Shown here in pieces: positions 55,463-64,000 of a stretch of DNA of 64,000 bases. How positions within the stretch are numbered: position 1 is the stretch's first letter; each line of letters begins with the position of its first letter. The notes beneath the pieces were generated by a model. That model was not told where the DNA came from. It made no database searches and saw nothing but the letters and a program-made list of their open reading frames with translations. The stretch comes from Orientallactaga sibirica (taxonomy: Eukaryota > Chordata > Mammalia > Rodentia > Dipodidae): assembly GCA_036365145.1 (NCBI GenBank), contig JAEOAD010001700.1, positions 248,001 through 312,000 of the forward strand, given 5' to 3'. Position numbers and translations under genes: made by a program.

Positions 55463-55712
55463 GGGCTGGAGAGATGGCTTAGTGGCTAAGGCACCTGCCT
55501 GCTAAGCCTAAGAACGCTGGTTCCAATCTCCAGGTCCCACGTTTAGCCAGATGAAAAGTGACGCAAGGGCACAATGCTGCACTTGTCCACAAGGGGGTGC
55601 ACACATCTGGATTTCGTTCTCAGCAGCAGCTGAGAGACTGCTGGTGCGCCCATCTCTATCTGTCTTCCTCTCCCTCTCCCTCTCTATCTCTGTCTCTCTC
55701 CAAAAAAAAAAT
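55463..55712 (+). repeat. tRNA-derived SINE
   Basis: Complete ID/Dip-type element ('gggctggagagatggcttagtgg' to CT-rich tail and poly(A)). Confidence 0.95.
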
Positions 55713-56559
55713 AATAATAAATAATTCCAAAATGTATTCTCTTTCTCAGAGCTCAGCCCTAAACTTTATCCACGTGTGTATATTTGTACACAGATTATAT
55801 TTATATATATTACATATGCATGCATTTTTAACATTGGTGGCTTAATAATGCTTATGTCTCAATTCATCTCTCTCTTGGCTCCAGAACTCTTTATTTCACA
55901 CCTCCCCTTGTGTATCTTGAAGGTGACCTCCACTTTGATGTCTCCTCTCTTTTCCCAGAACCATCCCCAGCCAATGACAAAGCAAGCTTTCACCTGGATC
56001 ACCACAGTGTCCACCTACTCAATGGGTGTGACAACTAATCTACTCCATGGTCCAGCTGCACCACCTCTGCCCTGCATCCCACTGTTGATAGTGATGTTTC
56101 CCAACACAATTTGCATACATCCACCCTTGCATTTCCAAGAGTAACATGAACTGTCTCTAGTCAAAATAAAGGCCTATGTACCCCAGCTTCTACTCTAACC
56201 TTATCCTGCACCTTTTACATAGTGCAGTATTAGAAGATGGCTTAGTGGCTAAAGGCACTCACCTACACAGTGCAGTATGCACCATGCAGGCTAGCCTCCG
56301 GATGTGTCTATCATGGGGTCTCTGTCCCTTCTGTTATTACCATGTACTCTTCACAAACCCAATGTTTGCTCTTCAGGGAAACCTTCCCTGGCAGTCAAAG
56401 GAGGCAAGTCCCCTTACAATATAGTTGCAAAGTACAATGTATCATCTACATACCTTAAACAACTAACAATTTTAATTGTGTTTTGTGACTAATTGATCCA
56501 TGTCTATCTCTGGTGGTGTTCCAGAGATCCTGGGCTTGGTCTCATGCCTGTTCTGAAAA
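55713..56559. other. Stretch without recognised gene
   Basis: A SINE-head scrap occurs at about 56229-56275 ('gatggcttagtggctaaagg'). The 55776-56144 frame is not recognised. Confidence 0.4.
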
Positions 56560-56915
56560 TTCAGCCCCGGGCTGAATGTGTGTGTCACCTCAAATTCATA
56601 CACTGAAATCCTAATGCCCAATATGTCTTGAGTGACGGGGGCTTTGACAGGTAACTAGAACATGAAGGGTCAGCCCTCATGAAGACTATTAGTGACCTCA
56701 AAAGATGGAGCCCAGAAAATGCTCTTTCTCTGTTTTTACCATGTGAGGGCACAATGAGAAATCAGTAGTTTACAACCCTGAAGAGAACCGTCACCGGACT
56801 CCAGCCATGCTGGTATTCTGACATCAGACTCCAGTCCCAAGAGCAAAGAAATAAGTATCTGTTATTCATAAATCACTCACTGTGTGACATTTTCTTACAG
56901 CACACCAAACACAGG
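56560..56915 (+). mobile_element. MLT1-like MaLR LTR (ERVL-MaLR), solo
   Basis: Ordered landmarks of MLT1-type LTRs: 'gaatgtgtgtgtcacctcaaattcata', 'tgaaatcctaatgccc', 'gtcagccctcatgaaga', 'accatgtgagggcacaatgagaa', 'gcaaagaaataagtatctgtt', 'attttcttacagcac'. It is decayed, consistent with an ancient mammalian element. No internal region is adjacent. Confidence 0.7.
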
Positions 56916-57334
56916 GATCTTCTCTAAGCCATTAACAATAGAAACCAAATGTCCATCTTAACTTTGTATTGATTGGAACAAAACAGAAAGTACATAAGTA
57001 TGTTATAAATGGTCTGAGATTACAGTTTTTTCCAAACACCTTTATCTCAATCATTACTATAGTGCATATTCTCCCTCACAATTAATACACATTGGAAAAT
57101 TGTAATGGAAGCCGGTGAGAGGTTTACAACATGAAGACATGCCCAATCACCTCTTTGCCCCGCCCTCTCCAGAAGCCTGTAATAGGACTTAAGTATTGGA
57201 AGTGCTAGGCAGGAGTCTATGAGCATGCTCAGTAGGTTCAAAATAAGAGTCTCACAGCACCAACCAGATCCCCGTTGACATCATTTGTTGGAAGAAACTT
57301 TAGTTTTATAGTCTGGCTTAAGTGCAATGGACTC

Positions 57335-57625
57335 CTCTTTTCCCTGGGATACATTCCAAGCCCCCATGGCTGCCTGAAACCACAGACAGCAGCAAAGCCT
57401 CTACATACTGTGTTTTTCCCCTACCAACTAACAGGTGAGTGGTGCACAGAACACAGACACGCTGGACAGAGGGCTGGGTTCCATCCCGGTGGGACTAAAC
57501 TGAACAACACAAACTTCATCAGAATGGTACTCAGTCTACAACTGATGAGTGGCATGTTTCTGGTGTTTTTCATTTACTTTGAGAGCAGCTGACCAAGGGT
57601 GACTGGTCATGTGTAAGAGGGGGTG
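57335..57625 (+). mobile_element. Tigger/pogo-like DNA transposon remnant
   Basis: 'gggatacattccaagccccca', 'gcctgaaaccacagacagcag', 'tctacatactgtgtttttccc' and later 'tttctggtgtttttcattta' follow the order of a non-autonomous mammalian Tigger-type element. No transposase remains. Confidence 0.55.
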
Positions 57626-58620
57626 AGGTAATCGTGGGTGATTGGATGTTGGGGGAGGAGGAATGAAATGTCCCATGAAATGCTGCTTTCCTCGGAGCTC
57701 ATTTAGAACTCGAACCCTGTGAAATCACGCTTCTCACGGGTAGCTGCACTTTCTGAATCTGCCTTTGGATTTCTCCCCCACCTCCCACCTGAGCCCTGTG
57801 AGTCAAGAGTGTCACTGAGATCATGAAAGCAGTTCTGTCAGCTTTTCACAACACACATCCCCAGACCTCACAGAACAAAGCGTGAAGCCTCAGCTGCACA
57901 ACTGCCACAATGCAGCAGCTGCTTGGGGCGGTGAAGGGGCAACCCCATCTGTAAGGTGTCTGAAGACAGAGGGCAGTGATCACAGAGACGATTCCAACAC
58001 CTCCTAGGCACCCGCTTGAACGGGGACGCGCCATCTGCTCACAACAGGCTCGGGCCATGCCTCGCGGCAGTAAGCAGTTCTCTCTCCCACGAGGAGGCTG
58101 TAACACAGTAGCTGAGGAGCCTGTACAATTTCAATGGAAGACAGCCATGACCAACCACGTACTGACAGTAATTCAGGGTGGTTCGATGATGCAAGATCAA
58201 TAGGCTCTTGGTAGAAACAGCACTTAGAACTTTGACTCTGGCGGGCTTCCCTGCTATAGTGACACGCGGTCCAGGCATCTCTTCAGCGCTGGGCAGCTGC
58301 ACCAACCACAGCTCCCATGATCCATGGTCTGGAGCGGAAACATCTAGCTTCCTGCGGTGGGCTGTGCTGCTGAGCCCAGATGTAGAGGAGACTGGTGGAT
58401 TCAGCATGCTTTCAATCCATGTTGTCACTCCAATGGGTTTATCTGGACATAATGCCATCATTAGCCGAGGAGCATCTGCCCTTGTGGTCTGTAGCTTTTT
58501 TCCAGATATCATCTATCAGCTGCCTGGGGTTCTTTTGCTCCAGACATCATAGTCAAGCTAGGCTCTCTTCAAGAACTAGACTTTGGCAACTTGTATCCCT
58601 TAGTGTCCGGCAGCAGCAGC
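57626..58620. other. CpG-richer unexplained segment
   Basis: From about 57900 to 58620 CpG is commoner than in the surrounding DNA (for example 'gaacggggacgcgcc', 'cctcgcggcag'). Open frames exist on both strands (58039-58512 minus, 157 aa; 58208-58552 plus, 114 aa), but neither resembles a family I know and several frames are broken. A decayed processed pseudogene or an untranslated exon is possible. It ends with a (CAG)-rich run near 58606. Confidence 0.35.
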
Positions 58621-59394
58621 AGCAGTAGGAGGTAGCACCTCTAGTGTTAAAACTCCACTGCAGGCTTCAGGCATAGGACTCTTAGCCCTACAAGTGTTAA
58701 TTAAGCTAGCTAGCTCTTATGTGAGCCTAGGGTAGTAGGCCTCTTGGTTTTAAAGGGGTTGCAGTTCTTCTGTAGCCTGAGGAAGTTCAGCTTAGCTACT
58801 GGTAGCAGGTAGGTATTAACATTCCTTGGTTCTTACCAGCAGCTCTTGGGCTGGGCTGCCTGAGACCCTTGGCTGTAAATGCTTGGCAGCTCCTTGAATT
58901 TCTTCCAGCAACTAGTGTCTGAAGTTTCTCTTTGCTGGCTCTTTACAGCCTCTTATTCTTCAGCCTCAGTTCCATCCTCTCTACTGCCACTGTCCCCTTT
59001 GCTCCAGCCCTGACCACCAGCTACCCTGCACTCCTGCAGCTTGGCATGTCAGTCATTGGCTTAGCTCTGCCTCTTCCTCAGCTGTCAAGCAGCCTGCTGT
59101 CTGGTCACTTGTGTGGCTTGGCCTGCTGACTTCTCAGCTATAGTTGCCATTCCTGTGGCTCTGTTGTTGTCTGGGTGCTGTCTCTGCTTCTTCTTTTTTC
59201 TGTCACCAGCTAGCCTGCTTGAGAGAAGCCTTTCATTGGGCTTAAAGTTGCAACATGAGGGAGGCGGCGTAGACTGGTGTCTCATCGAGTGAAGCTAACA
59301 GCCTTATACAGCCAGCGAAGGGGGATGTGCACTAGCCACAGCACCGAGAGTGCAAATGAATGTTTGTTTGCGCCAATCACAGAACACCTTACAT
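58621..59394. other. Stretch without recognised element
   Basis: Moderate GC content. Near 59330-59400 'aatgaatgtttgtttgcgccaatcacag' is partly repeated at 59611-59645, across a SINE. Confidence 0.35.
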
Positions 59395-59409
59395 GCAAAT
59401 GAAGGTTTG

Positions 59410-59610
59410 TTATCTTTTATGAGAGGGGGAGAGGGAGACACAGAGAGAATTGGCACTCCAATACAGCCACTGCAAGTCAGCTCCAGATGCATGTGCAACC
59501 TTGTGTGCTTGCATCACCTAGTGTCTGGCTTATTGGGATCTGGAGAGTCAAACATGGGTCCTAAGGCTTGGCAGGCAAGTGCCTTAACTGCTAAGCCCTC
59601 TCTCCAGCCT
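59410..59610 (-). repeat. tRNA-derived SINE with 15-bp TSD, inverted
   Basis: Flanked by a perfect duplication 'gcaaatgaaggtttg' (59395-59409 and 59611-59625). Confidence 0.95.
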
Positions 59611-59799
59611 GCAAATGAAGGTTTGCATTTACACCAATCACAGCCTTTTCTCTTTATCACCAGTCACACTTGGCCCTCTGCTAGGTTACCAGAGGAAGTG
59701 CTCCCCTTCTGACCTGAGTGAAGATGGCCATAGGGTCATCCAGAGTTCAGTGAGCAAAAAGTCTCCTACAGACTGAAACAGTCCAGGCTGAGGCAGTGA

Positions 59800-60470
59800 T
59801 ACAGTTGGTATTCCCCCTGGGTTTGCAGGTTATGAGATGTGAGAGCATCAGTCAGTCACTGTAAGGGACTTCCACTCTGGCTCTTACAATCTTTCTGCCC
59901 CTCTTCGGCAAAATTCCCTGAGCCATGGTGGGTGTGTTTTAAGTCTACTTTAGTGTGGTGCTCTCAGCAGCTTCTGGATTTCTGCTTTGATATATTTTAA
60001 GTATCCTCAGTGTCTGTCTCCGTCACCTTGGTGCTAGGTGTCAGGCCGTGGAAGCAGCACTCTTGCTCATCTCACCATTTCCTCTGTGGCTTCACCTGGG
60101 CCCTGACTGATGTGTGAGTGTGGTTTATCTCCTCAGTTCTTGCTGCTTTCTGGAAAAGAAAAACAGATTTTCCAATGGAGAATGAGGTCAGCTAAGGTTC
60201 AATGGGTAAGCATGGTTAATTAAGAGAGATTTTGATAGGTATAGCCTCTCTTTTGGCCAAAGACTAGTAGAAGCTTCTCATTGGAGTCCATGATCTTGGA
60301 GTCAAAAGGATTCTGCCATCATTTCCAGTTCCAGCTAAGGGTTCCTTTCCACTGAGAGGATCTCTTAGCCAATGAGACAGCCATTGGTTACCCACCTAGG
60401 TGGGGTGCTTATTGCACACAATTGCACCGGTGTGTATGTCTTGTCAGGCTGGTTAGAATACAATCTTTAC
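59800..60470 (-). mobile_element. L1 3' UTR (type 2), inverted
   Basis: 'ccctcttcggcaaaattccctgagcc', 'ctccgtcaccttggtgctag' and 'actgagaggatctcttagcca' are in the same order as the copy at 62837-64000. No A-rich tail is obvious. Confidence 0.7.
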
Positions 60471-60643
60471 ACATTACATATTACTTAAGGGAATTCTTGT
60501 GGGAGTTGTGGCAACAATTTATTAAAAGTTATATCACTGCATAATCTAGACAGCCATTTTATTTCATATTCAATTTTCTTTCTGAAATGATAATCTTATG
60601 TGATTTAGATTTCTGCTCATCACACCCATATAAAAATAGACCA

Positions 60644-60887
60644 GGGCTGGAGAAATGGCTTAGCAGTTAAGGCGCCTGCCTGCTAAGCCTAAGAACGCCA
60701 GTTCCAATCTCCAGGTCCCACGTTTAGCCAGATGAAAGTGATGCAAGGACACAATGCCGCACTTGCCCACAAGGGAGTGCACGCATCTGGATTTTGTTCA
60801 CAGCAGCTGAGAGGCTGCTGGCACGCCCATTCTCTATCTGTCTTTCTCTTCCTCTCTCTCTGTTTCTCTCGGTGTCTCTCTCCAAAA
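60644..60887 (+). repeat. tRNA-derived SINE with 12-bp TSD
   Basis: Flanked by 'aaaaatagacca' (60632-60643 and 60888-60899). Complete and little diverged. Confidence 0.95.
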
Positions 60888-60899
60888 AAAAATAGACCA

Positions 60900-61339
60900 T
60901 TATGAATTATCTATTTGAGAAAAATATATTCCCCTCATAGCTTTTGTCTCTAAGCACAGAGTACTTTCCTGATGGATGCCGGGCAACATTAAATTCTAAC
61001 CATAAGAAAGCAGCTGCTATTTTTCTACAAAATTGATATTGTTGGTAGAGTACTCTCCCATATGCTTCTCCACTGATGACATTCTACAGAACTTCACTCT
61101 GCACCTGTAACCTTCTGGCATCCTTCAACATTCCTTTGGATGTCCTCACACAGCGCTGCCCTTGCTGTGGTGGCAAAACTGTGCTGACATTCTTGGGAGA
61201 CACAGGGCAATACACAATGAAGAAACGTTTGTAACATCGTGGCACAGGGACAAGGCCTTGGTACTTAATATAATAAACAGCATAAAATGTGAAGTAATTA
61301 AGAGTACATTTAACAAAATGCAGTTGGGTCATTTACATT
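60900..61339. other. Stretch without recognised element
   Basis: An 82-codon minus-strand frame (61332-61084) is not recognised; it has no splice or family support. Confidence 0.35.
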
Positions 61340-61625
61340 GAAAAGACCAAGGCATCATTGGAAGAAATTAAAGACCTAAAGAAATACAAAGATCCTGAAG
61401 TCGTGGATCTAGAAACTCAGCATTAACATCAACTGTCTTCAAATTTACCAAGAGCCTTAATATAATTCTACTCTATCCCAAGTAGATATTATGTATGGAC
61501 TGAAATATTGTCAATTAAATTTATGTAGATACACAAAGAAACAAGATCATCAAAAGAAATCTTGAATGAAAAGCTAGAGACATATACATATTGAAAACTA
61601 TGTCACACTCTATAGAAGAAAAGCT
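61340..61625 (+). mobile_element. Possible ancient L1 ORF2 fragment
   Basis: 'ggaagaaattaaagacctaaag' and 'caaaagaaatcttgaatgaaaag' recall mammalian L1 ORF2; strongly decayed. Confidence 0.35.
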
Positions 61626-61629
61626 TAAA

Positions 61630-62105
61630 TGGGCTGCAATGATGTGCTTATGTACATATATATATATCACGTATGCATAATACACATATCACATATCTAT
61701 ATACATGACATGCATAAATTTACACTATACATGCTGTCATACTATTTACATTATGCACAACACATGTATCATATACTGAAAATATACATACTCTTTATTA
61801 CATATATGCACACTTATAATTCACACATAAGTGTATACCTTCTGCACAATACATACATAATTATATCACATTTATGCATCACATTCTCATACTGCAAATA
61901 TGTGCACATAGGATTTACATTATAAACTACACACAAATATCACATGTATACATATGCATGTACATGCATGCAAGACATGAAAATGCTTATTATATTCATA
62001 TGTGTGCATGCACACTCACATTTGCATAGGCTTAGATACGTTAGCATGCATATGTACTGGATGCATATACACATGCATACACCCACTAGTCTGTTCTGTT
62101 TCCCA
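61630..62105. repeat. Degenerate (ATAC/CATA)-rich low-complexity DNA
   Basis: Long run of imperfect 'catatgcataca' type repeats. The open frames in both strands across it are products of the repeat. Confidence 0.75.
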
Positions 62106-62561
62106 TTCTCTGTAATACACTTCTCTTTGCCTACTAATAACTCTCCCAAAAGCTGTGTTATTACTATGTTATATTCCCCAAGAGATATATATTTGACTCA
62201 AAGACCAAAATTTAATTAAAATCTAAAATAATAAATATTTAAAGGAGAAATATTTCATGATAGAGCATTGTATCCCCTCTACCTCACTTTCAGTTTTGAA
62301 GCCAAATCTGCTCCTATGCCCAATCAAATTGCAAACATCAAGAAATAAACTTAGTTCATTAAATGCAAAAAACCTCCAGCAGTTACACTGGGCAAACTGT
62401 CAGCGTATTAAAATAGCTCTCATTTTATGTCTTGAAGTTTAATCTATCAGACTTAAAAAACTTTAGTTATAAAAATGGAAGACTTTTTTTGGGCACCTGC
62501 AGCTTTAAAGTAAGCTTTGATGTGTTTAGGAGACATTTGTGAAGAGAACAAAATTTTTAAT
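62106..62561. other. AT-rich stretch, nothing recognised
   Basis: No exon or named repeat. Confidence 0.4.
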
Positions 62562-62832
62562 TTTTTTGATTTTATTTATTTTTGGAGAGAGACAGAGCGA
62601 GACAGAGAGACAGAGAGACAGAGAGGGAGAGGGAGACAGATAGAGATGGGCGTGCCAGCAGTCTCTCAGCTGCTGTGAGCAAAATCCAGATGTGTGCGCC
62701 CCCTTGTGGTCAAGTGCGGCATTGCGCCCTTGTGTCACTTTGCATCTGGCTAAATGTGGGACCTGGAGATTGGAACCGGGTTCTTAGGCTTAGCAGGCAG
62801 GTGCCTTAACTGCTAAGCCATCTCTCCAGCCC
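62562..62832 (-). repeat. tRNA-derived SINE, inverted
   Basis: Complete ID/Dip-type element with a (GACA/GAGA)-rich tail on plus and the head ending '...ccatctctccagccc'. Confidence 0.95.
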
Positions 62833-62836
62833 GAGA

Positions 62837-64000
62837 AAAATTTTTTATATAATTTACTTTTTATTTAAATTATTCTGATTTTACATTCATAGTGTTGGAT
62901 CCCTTATCCTCCTCCCTGTCCTCCCTCTTCCAAAGGGACCCTCATCAATGGGGAATGTGGGTCATGCATTGTGGGGGTAGTCAAGAGTTCTGGGGGGTAA
63001 GCCCAAGTCTCTGTGCATAATGCCCCAACTAATGGTTCTAACATTCTTTCCGCCCCCTCTTCCGCGAATTTCCCTGAGCCACATTGGGGTCATTTTAGTT
63101 CTACTTCAGTGATGAGGTTTTGGGAGCCTCTGTGTCTCTGGATATCTGGCTTAGTTGGAGTTGGATGTTCTCTGTGTTTATCTCCTTCAGCCTTTTTCTG
63201 GTGTCGTGTTCACCATGAACACTGTTTTCTTGCCCTTCTCCCACATTACTCTATGATTTCAGCTGAGGCCCTGGTGAGGTGTGATTGGCTGATCCTCCCT
63301 TCAGGTTCATTGTCCATCTGAAAAAGATAAGCAAATTCTCCAACAGAGAGAGAAGTTAGTACTAGATACAAGGGATGGCCATAGATGTTTTGGAGGGAAT
63401 TTTATATGCGTAGGCTCTCTTCTAGCCCACATTTGGTGGTATCTTGATCTTGGAGACTGAGCTCATTTTTTGTATATGGTTTTGACTTATTTCCCAGTTC
63501 CAGCAATGAGTTCCATTCCACTGAGTGGATCTATTAGCCAAATCAAGAGCAGTTGGTTACCCACCATGGCTGTGTGCCACTACTGAACTTGTTTGAGCAT
63601 TATGTCAGGTTGTTTCCTGCTGGGTATCTTATACTGCACATTGTTTGGATGGATGTCAGCCATTATCCCCAGTTGCTCATGTAGCACCCTCTGGCACTAG
63701 ACTGGCTGTCTGGGGACGGACCCTCTTCCAGATTCTGGCCAGGTCTCTCCATGTTTGGTCTCACACATGTATGCTGTCTTCAACAGTAGGGTCTTACCAT
63801 TAACCTTTGGTGGGTCATCAAAAACTCTGACAGAAATCTTTTTTGGGAAACCTCGTAGGTGTCTTGGATCAACAGCTCATTGTGGGAAGTTAAACCCGTG
63901 CTGGCACTGGGAGTTATAAGTTAGCGCCTAGGAAGATGATGGAAGAAAAAGATAATATAAAAGAGAAAGTGAGTATAGAGAGGAGAGAGAGAGAGAAGAG
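62837..64000 (-). mobile_element. L1 3' UTR (type 2), inverted, continuing off the window
   Basis: Starts at a T-rich end (about 62837) and extends to at least 63650 in register with 53250-53852, 46593-47335 and 59800-60470. The rest to 64000 is probably more of the same element. A (GA)n run ends the window. Confidence 0.8.

Noticed and set aside
61629..62219. Frames of 69-98 codons on both strands
   Set aside because: They follow the degenerate CATA/ACAT repeat and have matching shadows on the opposite strand.
1..64000. CRISPR array or bacterial operon structure
   Set aside because: No short direct repeats with unique spacers. SINEs, L1s and spliced exons show this is mammalian nuclear DNA.

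Overview
The window is mammalian, almost certainly rodent, nuclear DNA. It is dense in 7SL-derived B1-type SINEs, in tRNA-derived SINEs with a degraded tRNA head ('gagagatggctta...') and a CT-rich or (AAAT)n tail, in rodent L1 ends, and it carries a URR1-like DNA element. The tRNA-derived SINE looks like the ID/Dip type I associate with jerboas (Dipodidae, e.g. Jaculus). That species guess rests on recall of the SINE, not on a search.

Left part (1 to about 7.3 kb). The only gene I recognise with confidence is TBC1D8, a Rab GTPase-activating protein. Its first coding exon lies on the minus strand at 7155-7281 inside a CpG island. Everything to the left of 7155 is therefore TBC1D8 intron 1, filled with SINEs, one URR1-like element and simple repeats.

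Middle part (about 11.4 to 41.7 kb). The plus strand carries an array of duplicated segments of an unrecognised multi-exon gene with very small exons. Exons of 41-71 nt (phase 1 to 0) alternate with microexons of 22-25 nt (phase 0 to 1), so each two-exon cassette is a multiple of three and can be duplicated or skipped without shifting the frame. At least seven such pairs can be seen. Several are intact with good splice sites (35291-36551 is a run of five); others have in-frame stops or lost donors. Inside the array is a tandem triplication of a 3.1-3.3 kb unit (14486 to about 23145). The middle unit contains a strange patchwork of SINE-bearing and SINE-free sequence that may be an assembly artefact. 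A 5.2 kb minus-strand L1 (about 23149-28316, a broken ORF2 plus 3' UTR) interrupts the third unit, and a plus-strand L1 3' end abuts it head to head.

Right part (about 41.7 to 64 kb). I recognise no host gene. It holds a probable solo LTR with TATAAA and AATAAA signals, an MLT1-like MaLR LTR, a Tigger-like DNA transposon remnant, ancient L1 pieces, two kinds of younger L1 3' UTR nested in each other, more SINEs, two short tandem duplications and low-complexity DNA. A 57.9-58.6 kb segment with more CpG than its surroundings is unexplained.

Nothing here is an obvious new biochemical system. The strongest candidate for something undescribed is the frame-neutral cassette gene. Its microexons have diverged far more than the intron sequence flanking them, which is the pattern expected of a rapidly evolving protein. 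All coordinates of repeats are judged by eye and may be off by a few bases.
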